This document shows positions 8,529 through 18,985 of a stretch of DNA of 64,000 nucleotides, in pieces. The notes under the pieces were generated by a model. The model did no database searches. It was not told where the DNA came from and was given only the letters and a program-made list of their open reading frames with translations. Within the stretch, counting starts at the first letter, position 1. Every line of letters begins with the position of its first letter. Both the position numbers and the translations under genes were made by a program. Origin of the DNA: Sphingopyxis sp. PAMC25046 (GTDB lineage Bacteria > Pseudomonadota > Alphaproteobacteria > Sphingomonadales > Sphingomonadaceae); NCBI RefSeq assembly GCF_004795895.1, contig NZ_CP039250.1, positions 4,255,501 through 4,319,500 of the forward strand. Reading direction: 5' to 3'.

Positions 8529-9404
8529 TTACAGCGCTTCGGCGCCGGCAATGATTTCGATGAGTTCGGTGGTGATCGCCGCCTGACGCGTGCGGTTGTA
8601 AACGATGGTCAGCTTGTTGATCAGGTCGCCCGCGTTGCGCGTCGCATTGTCCATCGCGGTCATCGACGCGCCCTGTTCGGATGCGGCGTTTTCAAGGAGG
8701 CCCTTGAAAATCTGGATCGTGACGTTGCGCGGCAAGAGGTCGGCGAGGATTTCCTCTTCGCCCGGCTCATATTCGACGGCGGCGCCGCTCGACGCGGGAA
8801 CGTCGGCGGGCGGCGGAACCGGGATCATCTGCTGACCGGTCGCGATCTGAAGCAGCGCCGAACGGAATTTCGAATAGAAGAGATGCGCGACGTCGAAGAC
8901 GCCGGCTTCGTACATCTCCATGACCTTCGCCGAGATTTCGCTCGCCTGGTCGAAGCCGATGTCGCGGATGCCGGTCGTCTCATACTGCTCGACGATCTGG
9001 CCCTGGAACAGGCGCGCGATCACCGGGCGGCCCTTGCGGCCGACGAGGTAGAAGAGGACCTTCTTGCCCTCGGCCTGCAGTTCGAGCGCCTTGTCGCGCG
9101 CGGCCTTGACGATGTTCGAGTTGAACGCGCCGGCAAGGCCGCGGTCGCTGTTGAGCACGACGAGCAGATGCGTGTCGCTCTTGCCGGTGCCCGACAGCAG
9201 CTTCGGCGCCGAATCCGACGCGCCGACCTTCGACGCGAGACTCGCGACGACGCCTTCGAGCCGCTCGGCGTATGGCCGCGCGGCTTCGGCCGCGGCCTGC
9301 GCCTTACGCAGCTTCGCGGCGGCGACCATCTTCTTGGCCTTGGTGATCTTCTGGGTCGATTTGACCGAGACGATGCGCCCTTTTAGTTCCTTAAGCGATG
9401 CCAT
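8529..9404 (-). CDS. atpG: F1F0 ATP synthase subunit gamma
   Basis: Central stalk subunit, 291 residues, that rotates inside the alpha3beta3 ring. The N-terminal helix [20 protein letters not shown] and the C-terminal helix [20 protein letters not shown] with [12 protein letters not shown] are the two halves of the conserved coiled coil. [20 protein letters not shown] marks the globular domain. A loop near residues 195-215 ([20 protein letters not shown]) is Pro/Ala-rich. It lies between atpA and atpD. Confidence 0.97.
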   Translation of the reverse strand: MASLKELKGRIVSVKSTQKITKAKKMVAAAKLRKAQAAAEAARPYAERLEGVVASLASKVGASDSAPKLLSGTGKSDTHLLVVLNSDRGLAGAFNSNIVKAARDKALELQAEGKKVLFYLVGRKGRPVIARLFQGQIVEQYETTGIRDIGFDQASEISAKVMEMYEAGVFDVAHLFYSKFRSALLQIATGQQMIPVPPPADVPASSGAAVEYEPGEEEILADLLPRNVTIQIFKGLLENAASEQGASMTAMDNATRNAGDLINKLTIVYNRTRQAAITTELIEIIAGAEAL

Positions 9405-9461
9405 TACGGCCCCTCTGGTTCGTCAGCCCGGCGCAGGTGGCCGGGCTCACGGTAACTTGGC

Positions 9462-10994
<1,533 letters not shown>

Positions 10995-11030
10995 TCAGCC
11001 TTTCATCGGGCGTTTTGGCGTAGGGGGCGT

Positions 11031-11597
11031 TCAGCCCTTCATCGCCTGGGCGAAACTGTTGAGACGGGTACGGATGCTGCCGTCGATCAGCTGGCTGCCC
11101 AGCTGGACGACGAGGCCGCCGAGGATGGCGGGATCGACGGTCGCCGCGACGGTGACGTCGCGCCCGACACGGGATTTGAGGTTCGCGGTCAGCTCCTTGA
11201 GCTGCGCTGCCGAAAGCGGGTGCGCGCTGGTGACCTGTGCGGTCACTTCGCCGCGGTGGTCGGCGACGATCGCGTTGAAGGCGTCGATCATGCCGGGCAG
11301 GTCGGCGAGGCGGCGGTTCTCGGCGAGCACGCCGAGGAATTTGGCGGTCAGCGAATCGAGCTTCAGCGCCTTGGCGACCGCAGCGATGGCATTGGCGGCA
11401 TCGGCGCGGCCGACGACGGGGCTCGCGATCAACGCCGACAGGTCGGCCGAATCGGCGAGACCGGTCTTCAGCGTTGCGAGGCTCTTCTGGACGGCGTCGA
11501 TCGCGTTCGATTCGCGCGCCAGGTCGAACAGCGCGCTGGCATAGCGGCCCGCGAGGCCCGCCGTGATGTTGCCCTGAATGCCGCCGGAATTCTCCAC
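11031..11597 (-). CDS. atpH: F1F0 ATP synthase subunit delta
   Basis: Peripheral stalk/OSCP subunit of 188 residues that holds F1 to the F0 b subunits. Recognisable parts are GLAGRYASALFDLARE, FLGVLAENRRLADLPGMI and the C-terminal block SRVGRDVTVAATVDPAILGG with VQLGSQLIDGSIRTRLN. GTG 11597 is chosen because an AGGA sits about 11 bases upstream and the family domain starts shortly after it. It is the first gene of the atp operon. The upstream 257 bases (11598-11854) separate it from a divergent hydrolase and should contain the atp promoter; no box there was identified with confidence. Confidence 0.93.
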   Translation of the reverse strand: MENSGGIQGNITAGLAGRYASALFDLARESNAIDAVQKSLATLKTGLADSADLSALIASPVVGRADAANAIAAVAKALKLDSLTAKFLGVLAENRRLADLPGMIDAFNAIVADHRGEVTAQVTSAHPLSAAQLKELTANLKSRVGRDVTVAATVDPAILGGLVVQLGSQLIDGSIRTRLNSFAQAMKG

Positions 11598-11755
11598 GCG
11601 CGAAAGTCCTTTTCTTCGATCCCGAGGGGGATGGCTGCGCGGATTTGCCCGGCATCCGAAAATGCCCCCCGCTGCAAAGTCGGGGCGCGCGTAGCAACGA
11701 TTTTGGCGCAATGCAAGGCGGGGGTTGGGAGTCTGAGCGCTGCCTTCCCAAACCC

Positions 11756-11836
11756 GTTCGCCCCGAGCTTGTCGAACGACGGTCCTTTCTTCAAAAGGGG
11801 AAGGAAGAACGGCCCTTCGACAAGCTCAGGGCGAAC
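11756..11836. repeat. Inverted repeat with AAGCTTGTCGAA-type arms (GAGCTTGTCGAA)
   Basis: Arms 11756-11776 and 11816-11836 are 21-base inverted copies with one mismatch (GTTCGCCCCGAGCTTGTCGAA against TTCGACAAGCTCAGGGCGAA plus C). The core also folds (CCTTTCTTC against GAAGGAAG). It lies 19 bases upstream of the dienelactone hydrolase start, between it and the divergent atpH. This repeat type is widely seen in sphingomonad intergenic DNA, from general knowledge. Its closeness to a start makes an effect on the 5' leader possible. Confidence 0.82.
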
Positions 11837-11854
11837 CGATGAGGGGTAAGGGCC

Positions 11855-12532
11855 ATGGGCGAGATGATCCGGATGACGATGGACGACGGCGCCGAAATCG
11901 CGGTCTATCATGCAGAGGCAGCGGGCGAACGCCGGGGCGGGCTGGTGCTGGTGCAGGAGATTTTCGGGGTCACCGACCATATCCGCGAGCTGTGCGACGA
12001 ATATGCCGCCGACGGCTATGAAGTGCTGTCGCCCGCGCTGTTCGACCGCGAACATCCGGGGTTCGAAAGCGACTATTCGGGCCCCGGGTTCGAACGCGCG
12101 GTTGAGCTGGCGCGGAAGCTGCACCCGTTCGAACAGAGCCTGAAGGATGCGCAGAGGTGCATCGACGCACTCACAGGCAAGGGTCCCGTCTTCATCACCG
12201 GCTATTGCTACGGCGGCTCGGTCGCGTGGCGGATGGCGCAGATCAGCCCCGACCTCGCGGCGTCCTCGGCCTATTATGGCAGCCTAGTGCCGACGCAGTT
12301 CAAGGACGATGCGCCGCAGTGCGCCGCGATCGCCCATTTCGGCCGCTATGACGACGGCATCCCGATGGCGGGCGTCGAGGCGCTGATCGCGAGGGATCAT
12401 CCGACCGCGCAAATCTTCGTCTATGAGGCGGGACACGGCTTCAACAGCGACCGGCGCAAGGATTATCACGAGCCGTCGAGCGAACTGGCGCGCGAACGCA
12501 CGCTGATGCTGTTCCGGGCGTGCGGGGGGTGA
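11855..12532 (+). CDS. Dienelactone hydrolase family protein
   Basis: Alpha/beta hydrolase of 225 residues resembling carboxymethylenebutenolidase, which opens dienelactones in chlorocatechol-type ring-cleavage pathways. The family's unusual nucleophile Cys is at 118 in GYCYGG. Glu35 (VQEIFG) matches the conserved Glu36, Asp166 or Asp167 (GRYDDGIP) is the acid, and His194 (AGHGFNSD) completes the triad. All line up with the Pseudomonas enzyme's C123-D171-H202. No aromatic-degradation genes are nearby, so the physiological substrate is unclear. It overlaps the next hydrolase gene by 4 bases (GTGA). Confidence 0.9.
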   Translation: MGEMIRMTMDDGAEIAVYHAEAAGERRGGLVLVQEIFGVTDHIRELCDEYAADGYEVLSPALFDREHPGFESDYSGPGFERAVELARKLHPFEQSLKDAQRCIDALTGKGPVFITGYCYGGSVAWRMAQISPDLAASSAYYGSLVPTQFKDDAPQCAAIAHFGRYDDGIPMAGVEALIARDHPTAQIFVYEAGHGFNSDRRKDYHEPSSELARERTLMLFRACGG

Positions 12533-13317
12533 GGCTGGCGGTTCAGCTCCTTCTCGGGCTGTTCGCCTTTGCGCTCGTCGTCACGGCGCTGCTCTATACC
12601 CAGCAGCGGCGCCTCATCTTTCCCGCGCCACGCGATTATCCGCGCGAAGCCCTGCCCGGCTTCCGGCTTGTCCACACGCAAACCGGCGACGGCCTGCGGC
12701 TCTCGGCCTTCTATCGCCCGGCCGCACCGGGCAAGAAGGTGGTCCTCTTCTTTCACGGCAATGGCGACAATATGATCGGCGCGATCAAGGCGACGCGCGG
12801 GCCGGCCGCCGCAGGCCACGGGCTGGTGCTCGTCGAATATCGCGGCTATGGCGGCAACCCGGGCTCACCCGACGAGGCGGGCTTCTATCGCGACGGCGAA
12901 GCGGCGATGCGCTGGCTGGACGAAGCGGGGGTCGCGCCGCGCGATATCGTCGCCGTGGGCAATTCGATCGGATCGGGCCCCGCGACCGAAATCGCGCTGC
13001 GGCACGATGTCGCGGCGCTGATCCTCGTGTCGGGATTGTCCGACCTGCCCGCGGCGGTGCAGCGTCAGGTGCCGTTCGCGCCGCGCTGGCTGGTGCGCGA
13101 CCGCTTCGACAATGCGGCGAAGCTGCGCCGCGTGAAGGCGCCGGTCTTTCTGATGCACGGCGACGCCGACACGCTCGTCACCCCCGACCATCTGGACCGG
13201 CTGGCGCGGGCGCGGCCCGATGCCACGATCGCGCGCGTCGCGGATGCGGGGCACGAACTCGCCTATACCGCGCCCGCGCAGGCGATCCTTGCCCGATGGG
13301 TCGACGGGCTGCGCTGA
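12529..13317 (+). CDS. Membrane-anchored alpha/beta hydrolase (BEM46/ABHD13-like)
   Basis: Protein of 262 residues with one N-terminal membrane segment (about 3-23, LAVQLLLGLFAFALVVTALL) followed by an alpha/beta hydrolase domain. The oxyanion region is FFHGNGDN, the nucleophile Ser146 lies in VGNSIGSG, Asp214 in HGDADTLV, and His242 in DAGHELAY. Similar proteins are often annotated as BEM46-like serine hydrolases of unknown substrate. GTG 12529 makes a GTGA overlap with the preceding stop and so is preferred to GTG 12520. It is convergent with the protease gene, with a 5-base gap. Confidence 0.88.
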   Translation: MRLAVQLLLGLFAFALVVTALLYTQQRRLIFPAPRDYPREALPGFRLVHTQTGDGLRLSAFYRPAAPGKKVVLFFHGNGDNMIGAIKATRGPAAAGHGLVLVEYRGYGGNPGSPDEAGFYRDGEAAMRWLDEAGVAPRDIVAVGNSIGSGPATEIALRHDVAALILVSGLSDLPAAVQRQVPFAPRWLVRDRFDNAAKLRRVKAPVFLMHGDADTLVTPDHLDRLARARPDATIARVADAGHELAYTAPAQAILARWVDGLR

Positions 13318-13322
13318 CCGCG

Positions 13323-14861
13323 TCAGTCGCCGGAAGATTTCGCCGCCGCACCGTTCGCCGGCTGGCAGCGATAGACGAGCCGTTCGTTGGGGGTGCCGGG
13401 AAGCGCGCTGCGGATCGCGTCCTGCTGCGCGGCGAGCCCCGCGAGTTCGTCGGGGTCAGCCGTGCAGCTCTTGAGCGTGATCGTCGCACGCGTCTCACGC
13501 GCCTTCGCCATCGTTTCGGCGTCGAGCAGATAGCGTTCGACGCGATAGTCGCGCCCCGCCGCATCGATCGAAGCGACGGTGACGGTCGCCTCCTCATTGG
13601 GCACGAGGATGCGCTGCCAGCGGTCGTCGGGCCCCTTCGTATATTGGGTGCGGCCGTTGACGCAGCCGCCCTTGCCGATGCTGATCGGCACGTCGGTCGT
13701 CGCCGACACGGTGATGCGGCTGCGGTCGGGGCGGATCGTGCAGAGAAGGCTGCCCTGCGCGAGCTTCGGCGCGTCGGTGGCGGGCGTCTTCGCCGCTTCC
13801 TCGGCGATCTCCGCATGCGCATCGGGGCGCGTCGCGAACAGCACCGCCGCGATCAGGATCAGCGCGGCGCCGGCGCCGCCCGCGATCTTGGCATTGCGCA
13901 TATTCTTCTGGCCATAGAACATCAGCCCGGCGCCCGCCGCGAGCGCGCCGATCACGAACAGCACGCCCGCGAGCGCGATGCGATTCTCGCGCGCCGCGAG
14001 CGCCTCGTCCTCGGCGCGCGCCTGTTTGAGTTCGCGGTCGAGCTTCGCGGCGGCATTTTTCGCGGCATTGGCCTCGGCATCGGCGCGCGCTTCGGCGTCG
14101 ATCGCGGCACGGTTCCGCGCGTCGGCCTCGGCCATCGACAGGCAGGGGGTGCCGACGCTGGTATATTGCTGGTCCGCATCGGCGAGGAAGCGCATCAGCT
14201 CGCGTCCAGAAATGGCGAAGGCGAAGGGCGAATCGCCGTCGTCGGCGCGCGTGATCGCGGTGTTGATTCCCGCGATCCGTCCGCACTGATCGACGAGCGG
14301 ACCGCCCGAATTGCCGCGCGAGATTTTCGCGGTGTGGATCAGCATCGCGACGCCGTCGACCGATTGCATGTTCGACATATTGCCTTCGCTGCGCGTCGGG
14401 GTGCGGGGGGTGATATAGTCGTTGGCGCTGCGCGCGGTCGCAAGGTCGACATTGCCCGGATAGCCCAGCGCGACGACGTCGGCGCCCGATTCGAGCGGCC
14501 CGGTGTAGATGGCGGCGGCGGGCAGCCGCCCCTCGGTGATCTCGACCAGCGCAAGGTCGCGCGCGGTGTCGATCGCGATCAGCTTCCCGGCATAGCTTTT
14601 CTGCCCCTCCGACGGGACGACGCCGAGCGCGACATTGCCGGGGTACCGCGCCGCCGATTCGACGACATGCGCGTTGGTGACGATGCGCGTCGGCGAGATC
14701 GCGATGCCGCTGCCATGGCCGAAACCGACGACCTCGCCATCCATCATCGCGACGGTGACGACGCGCACGACGCTGCGCGAAGCGGCGCTGATATCGTCGG
14801 CGGCGCGCGCAGGAAGGGACAGGGCAAGGAGGGCGAGCAGAAGCGTGAAAAAGCGGGTCAT
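13323..14861 (-). CDS. Trypsin-like (S1C) serine protease with C-terminal membrane segments
   Basis: Protein of 512 residues with a signal peptide (MTRFFTLLLALLALSLPARA) and a trypsin-like domain. The triad is His65 (VTNAHVV), Asp102 (ARDLALVEI) and Ser185 (RGNSGGPLV). There is no PDZ domain. Instead comes an Ala/Glu/Lys/Arg-rich, probably coiled-coil stretch (about 250-300). Two hydrophobic segments follow (about 305-325, 330-347), and then a roughly 150-residue soluble tail with paired Cys residues. The layout predicts a periplasmic protease tethered to the inner membrane with its tail beyond. Substrate unknown. The start at 14861 puts the signal peptide at the N-terminus. Confidence 0.83.
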   Translation of the reverse strand: MTRFFTLLLALLALSLPARAADDISAASRSVVRVVTVAMMDGEVVGFGHGSGIAISPTRIVTNAHVVESAARYPGNVALGVVPSEGQKSYAGKLIAIDTARDLALVEITEGRLPAAAIYTGPLESGADVVALGYPGNVDLATARSANDYITPRTPTRSEGNMSNMQSVDGVAMLIHTAKISRGNSGGPLVDQCGRIAGINTAITRADDGDSPFAFAISGRELMRFLADADQQYTSVGTPCLSMAEADARNRAAIDAEARADAEANAAKNAAAKLDRELKQARAEDEALAARENRIALAGVLFVIGALAAGAGLMFYGQKNMRNAKIAGGAGAALILIAAVLFATRPDAHAEIAEEAAKTPATDAPKLAQGSLLCTIRPDRSRITVSATTDVPISIGKGGCVNGRTQYTKGPDDRWQRILVPNEEATVTVASIDAAGRDYRVERYLLDAETMAKARETRATITLKSCTADPDELAGLAAQQDAIRSALPGTPNERLVYRCQPANGAAAKSSGD

Positions 14862-14962
14862 GGCGGCGCAGACTAGCCGCGCCAACTTTGAACGCAAGCA
14901 TCGGGACGCGGCGCGAGCGGCGTGGCGGCATGATGATCGCGAACCAGAGAAAGGACAATGCG

Positions 14963-15427
14963 ATGACTTACAAGATTACCGGGCTCGACCCCGCTCCTTT
15001 CGCGCCCTTGTTCGCGATGGACGACGCCGAGCTCGCCGCCAACAACGCGCGCCGGATCACCGCGACCGCCGATCGCGGCTGCCCGTGCCGGATCAGTCTC
15101 GACGATGCGAAAGCGGGTGAGGCGGTGATCCTGCTTCACCATGTCAGTCACGATGTCGAAACGCCGTTCCGCAGCGCCTATGCGATCTATGTCCGGGATC
15201 GCGTCGAAACGGCGACCTATTGCGACGCGCTGCCCCCTGCCTTCGCCGGACGGACGATGGCGTTCCGCGGCTTCGACGATGCGGGTATGCTGGCGGCGGC
15301 GCGGCTGGGGCCGGGCGAGGATGGCGATGCAGCGATCCGCGACCTGTTCGCCGACCCGCGCATTGCCTATATTCACGCGCAATATGCCACCAACGGCTGC
15401 TTCGCCGCGCGCATCGAGAGGAATTGA
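14963..15427 (+). CDS. DUF1203 family protein
   Basis: Protein of 154 residues with the DUF1203 layout: the opening YKITGLDPAPFAPLF, then RRITATADRGCPCRISLDDA (Cys pair), VILLHHVSHDVETPFRSAYAI and a C-terminal AYIHAQYATNGCFAARIE. The family's function is unknown. The start at 14963 is preceded by GAAAGGA, a good ribosome binding site. It ends 2 bases before ada, so the two are probably cotranscribed. Confidence 0.85.
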   Translation: MTYKITGLDPAPFAPLFAMDDAELAANNARRITATADRGCPCRISLDDAKAGEAVILLHHVSHDVETPFRSAYAIYVRDRVETATYCDALPPAFAGRTMAFRGFDDAGMLAAARLGPGEDGDAAIRDLFADPRIAYIHAQYATNGCFAARIERN

Positions 15428-15429
15428 TC

Positions 15430-16464
15430 ATGGCTTTCTCCACGATGACCGACAACGAGTGCTGGCAGGCGGTGCAGGCGCGCGACAAGGCGTTCGACGG
15501 ACGCTTCGTCACCGGCGTGCTCACCACCGGCATCTATTGCCGGCCGAGCTGCGCCGCGCGGCACCCGCTGCGCGAAAATGTTCGTTTCTTCGTCGATGGC
15601 GCCGCGGCGCGCGCGACGGGGCTGCGCCCGTGCAAGCGCTGCCTGCCCGACGATGTCGCGCGCGACGAACGCGCGGTGATCAAGGCGATCGCCGCGATCA
15701 AGCAAAGCGAGGAACCGCTCGCGCTCGCCGATCTCGCGACGCGCACCGGCTATTCGCCGACGCATTTCCAGCGCGTCTTCACCCGCCATACCGGGCTGTC
15801 GCCCGCCGCCTATGCCCGCGCACTGCGCGACGAGCGCGCGCGCGCCGCGCTGAGCGAGGGCACAAGGGTGACCGACGCGATTTACGACGCGGGCTTTTCG
15901 GGGCCGTCGCGCTTTTACGAGAATATGGAAGGACGCATGGGTATGACGGCTTCGGCGTGGGTGAACGGCGGCAAGGGCGCGACGATCCACTGGGCAGTGG
16001 TGCCGACCAGCCTCGGCGACATGCTCGTCGCCGCGACCGACAAGGGCGTGTGCCGTTTGAGTTTCGCCGAGGGACGCGAGGCGTTGGAGGAACGTTTTCC
16101 CGCGGCCGATCTGGTCGAGGGCGGCGATGACTTTGCCGCGCTGCTGGGGCAGGTCGTCGACGCGGTCGAGGCGCCGGTGAACGGCTTCGACCATATCCCG
16201 ATCGACGTGAAGGGCACCGCCTTTCAGGAAGCGGTGTGGCGCGAGCTTCGCAAGATTCCGGCGGGCGAGACGCGCAGCTATTCGGACATCGCCGCCGCGG
16301 TCGGCAAGCCCGCGGCGGTGCGCGCGGCGGGGAGCGCCAACGGCGCGAATAACGTGGCGGTGCTGATCCCGTGCCACCGCGTCGTGCGCAGCGACGGGTC
16401 CTTGGGCGGCTATGCCTATGGCTTGCCGATCAAGGAAGAATTGCTGAAGCGCGAAGGGCGCTGA
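15430..16464 (+). CDS. ada: Bifunctional Ada: alkylation-response regulator and O6-methylguanine-DNA methyltransferase
   Basis: Ada of 344 residues. The N-terminal zinc module has four Cys (37, 41, 68, 71, in TTGIYCRPSC and LRPCKRCLP); Cys37 should take the methyl group from phosphotriesters and switch Ada into an activator. An AraC-type HTH domain follows (LADLATRTGYSPTHFQRVFT). The C-terminal suicide methyltransferase has the active-site motif VLIPCHRVVRSDG (Cys near residue 315). All parts appear intact. No alkB or aidB lies nearby. Confidence 0.96.
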   Translation: MAFSTMTDNECWQAVQARDKAFDGRFVTGVLTTGIYCRPSCAARHPLRENVRFFVDGAAARATGLRPCKRCLPDDVARDERAVIKAIAAIKQSEEPLALADLATRTGYSPTHFQRVFTRHTGLSPAAYARALRDERARAALSEGTRVTDAIYDAGFSGPSRFYENMEGRMGMTASAWVNGGKGATIHWAVVPTSLGDMLVAATDKGVCRLSFAEGREALEERFPAADLVEGGDDFAALLGQVVDAVEAPVNGFDHIPIDVKGTAFQEAVWRELRKIPAGETRSYSDIAAAVGKPAAVRAAGSANGANNVAVLIPCHRVVRSDGSLGGYAYGLPIKEELLKREGR

Positions 16465-16468
16465 GCGA

Positions 16469-16509
16469 CAGTGGCGCCGGGCAGTGCGACATACGGCCCG
16501 GCGCCACTG
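16469..16509. terminator. Long hairpin between converging ada and HExxH-protein genes
   Basis: A perfect 14-base stem: CAGTGGCGCCGGGC (16469-16482) and its complement (16496-16509) around a 13-base loop, 5 bases after the ada stop. No T run follows on either strand, so it is a probable but not classical bidirectional terminator. Confidence 0.6.
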
Positions 16510-16524
16510 GTTGACGCGGTCTGC

Positions 16525-18108
16525 TTAGCTGTCTTCCTTTTCCCGATCGGCGAAAATGCTCGCGATGGTGGTGCGCGCCGCGTCGATCTGGCCGGCGTCG
16601 ATCTCGTCAACCACTTTGGCGACCTTATTTGCCTTTTCCTGCTTGTGGCTGGAAAAGGCGAGGGGTGCGAGGACCGATCGCGCGAGCTTGCCCTTGTTTT
16701 CGTTGAGCAGCTGGCGCGCAAGGACCATGCGGTAGCCATCGTCGTAGGACGAATAGTCGAACACGCTTTCCAGCGCGATGATCGCGGGTTCGGGGATCGG
16801 CTCCTTCGCTTCATAAAAGGACATATAATAGCCGATCGCCGCGCGCGGATCCTTGGGATCGAGCCGGTATGCCTCGGCGAACCAGGTACGCGCCGTCGCG
16901 TAGAGCGCGGGATTCTTTTCCTCATCGGCGCGTGTCATGAACAGGCCGCCCATCAAAACCTGCGCATCTTGCGATTGCGGATCGAGCACGAGTGCCCGTT
17001 TCAGCGCTGCCTCCGCCTTCGTGAATTCCTGGGCATCGGTATAAGCCTCGCCCGCGATCAACTGTACGGGCAGGCTGTCCGGATATTTTTTGTCCATGCC
17101 GTCGACCTCGTCCGCGACGGCGCGCGCCTGGCGCTCGTTGACGCCCCGCTCGCTGCGAATATGTGCTTGAATTACGGCTTCCTCGCCCGGCGTCAGGCGT
17201 CGGATATCGACTTTCGGGGCGACATAGTCCGCCGGCTTGACGTTGAGCGTGGGGAACGGACCGCCCTTGTACCGGCGCAGTTCGTTCTGCAACGTGTCGA
17301 GGTCGCCGAACACGCGCTGCGCCGCGGTCAGGCTGTCTTCCCCCGCGTTCAGCGCCTTCAGATATTGAGCGAGCTGCCCCTGCCTCGCCTTGTTGAAGTT
17401 CAGATAGTGGGCGATCATCCAGCCGAACGAGTAGGACTGATAATATTCCTGTCCGTCGAGCCGCTTGTTGTGATCGAACAATCGAGTGAGCCGGATGCCG
17501 GGCAGTTCGAACAGGTCGTCTCCGCGGTGCTGCGGGACGTCGCCGACGCGGAAGGCGCCGCCGTCGAGCAGCTCGAGCGTGCCGTAAAGCTCGGCGAAGC
17601 CCTCGACATACCAGTGCGGATAGGCGGTGCTGAATTTCTGCAGCATGAAGTGGTGAACATATTCGTGGAACAATATGCCTTCGGCGGTCAGCGCCGTTTT
17701 CTGGTTGAGTTCGCGCTGGTCGAGATGGCGGCTGAAGCGGTCGCGCTGGCTTTCGATCGCCGGGACGAAGGATACGGCGGCGCCGGCGCGGGGAATATAA
17801 AAGCCCGCGACGCCGGAAGTGCCTGCAAGGCGGCCGATGTCGTCGGTGTCGCCGAAGCGATAGACGCGGACCTTGTTCGACTCGCCGATGTCGGGGCCGG
17901 GTATCGGAAGCCCCTGCATATATCGCAGCGCATTGTCGAAACGCTCGAGCCGCGTCGCGAAGCGTTCGGTATCCGCCTTGCTGCTTTCGGAAACGATGAT
18001 GAAGTGCGCAGTTTCGGCTTCCCACCATTCGGCGTGAGCCACGCTGCCGAAAGCAAGCAGCGCAACGGCGAAACCACCGCGCAGGGCGGCGTTCAGATAT
18101 GCGATCAC
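16525..18108 (-). CDS. Exported HExxH (gluzincin-like) putative metallopeptidase with TPR region, paralogue A
   Basis: Protein of 527 residues with a signal peptide (to about residue 26, SVAHA). A zinc-peptidase signature HEYVH lies at 148-152, with VEGFAE (Glu169) about 17 residues later, the gluzincin pattern. After about residue 330 the sequence has TPR-like repeats (AEAALKRALVLDPQSQDAQ; ARTWFAEAYRLDPKDPRA). GTG 18108 is chosen because it sits at the signal peptide. It resembles DUF1570/peptidase-MA-type proteins. It is clearly homologous to the gene at 18986-20521 (shared opening, HEY-x-HHFM, EGFAE, TPR tail). Proteolytic activity is inferred from the motif only. Confidence 0.72.
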   Translation of the reverse strand: MIAYLNAALRGGFAVALLAFGSVAHAEWWEAETAHFIIVSESSKADTERFATRLERFDNALRYMQGLPIPGPDIGESNKVRVYRFGDTDDIGRLAGTSGVAGFYIPRAGAAVSFVPAIESQRDRFSRHLDQRELNQKTALTAEGILFHEYVHHFMLQKFSTAYPHWYVEGFAELYGTLELLDGGAFRVGDVPQHRGDDLFELPGIRLTRLFDHNKRLDGQEYYQSYSFGWMIAHYLNFNKARQGQLAQYLKALNAGEDSLTAAQRVFGDLDTLQNELRRYKGGPFPTLNVKPADYVAPKVDIRRLTPGEEAVIQAHIRSERGVNERQARAVADEVDGMDKKYPDSLPVQLIAGEAYTDAQEFTKAEAALKRALVLDPQSQDAQVLMGGLFMTRADEEKNPALYATARTWFAEAYRLDPKDPRAAIGYYMSFYEAKEPIPEPAIIALESVFDYSSYDDGYRMVLARQLLNENKGKLARSVLAPLAFSSHKQEKANKVAKVVDEIDAGQIDAARTTIASIFADREKEDS

Positions 18109-18217
18109 TTTGTTTCCCCCGGTAAATATTCCGCGCCTATCTATATCAAGCCGGACAAATGCTTCAACCGGGGCGCCAAACACCGAAGCCGCCAAGCGAA
18201 AAATCAAAGGAGAAGAC

Positions 18218-18979
18218 ATGATGATCGACAAGATTGCTGAATTTCGCGCACTGCACGTCCCCGGTGACCCGCTGATCCTCGTCAACATCTGGGATGCGGG
18301 GAGCGCGAAGGCGGTGACGGGTGCCGGCGCGAAGGCGATCGCGACGGGCAGCTTCGGCGTCGCGGGCGCGCAGGGCCGCGCCGACGGCGAGGATTTCCCG
18401 ATCGAGGATGTGTTCGAAAATCTCGGCCGCATCCTCGCGGTCACCGACCTGCCGGTCACGATCGACATGGAATCGGGCTATGGCGCCGATCCGGCGGCGG
18501 TCGGCGTCTCGGTCGGCCGCGCGAAGGATGCGGGCGCGGCGGGAATCAATATGGAAGACCGGCTGCCCGGGGCTGACGATCTGCTGCCGGTCGCCGAAGC
18601 GGTGGCGCGCTACCGCGCGGCGGCGGACACCGGCATCTTCGTCAACGCGCGCTGCGACACGTTTCGCGGGGCCGATGCGGCGAAGGACGGCGACGCGCTC
18701 GTCGCCGCGACGCTCGAACGTGCGCGCGCCTATGCCGATGCCGGGGCGGGGTCGCTGTTCGTTCCCTTCCTGCTCGATCCCAAGTGCATCGGTGCGATCT
18801 GCGACGCGTCGCCGCTGCCGGTCAACATATTGCGCGGCAAAGGCGGCCCGACGCACCAGGAACTCGCCGCATTGGGCGTCGCGCGGATCAGCCACGGGCA
18901 CCAGCCTTGGGCGGCCGCCATGGCCTGGCTCGCGGCGCAGGCCAGACAGGTGATGGGCGGCGCCGAACCCGATTATTGA
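18218..18979 (+). CDS. PEP mutase / isocitrate lyase family protein
   Basis: Protein of 253 residues of the PEP mutase/ICL superfamily, TIM-barrel enzymes that make or break C-C or P-C bonds next to a carboxylate. Seen are LVNIWDAGSAKAV, the metal-binding acidic segments TIDMESGYG and GINMEDRLPG, and FVNARCDTF. The family Cys loop (KKCGH of true isocitrate lyase) is not present, so it is not a classical glyoxylate-cycle enzyme. Such paralogues are often annotated oxaloacetate decarboxylase or 2-methylisocitrate lyase-like. The start has a strong site, AAGGAG. It lies between the two HExxH paralogues on the opposite strand. Confidence 0.87.
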   Translation: MMIDKIAEFRALHVPGDPLILVNIWDAGSAKAVTGAGAKAIATGSFGVAGAQGRADGEDFPIEDVFENLGRILAVTDLPVTIDMESGYGADPAAVGVSVGRAKDAGAAGINMEDRLPGADDLLPVAEAVARYRAAADTGIFVNARCDTFRGADAAKDGDALVAATLERARAYADAGAGSLFVPFLLDPKCIGAICDASPLPVNILRGKGGPTHQELAALGVARISHGHQPWAAAMAWLAAQARQVMGGAEPDY

Positions 18980-18985
18980 GCGGCC

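Noticed and set aside
18218..18979. Calling the middle gene a true isocitrate lyase
   Set aside because: The KKCGH catalytic loop is absent and the protein is short, so only a family-level call is justified.
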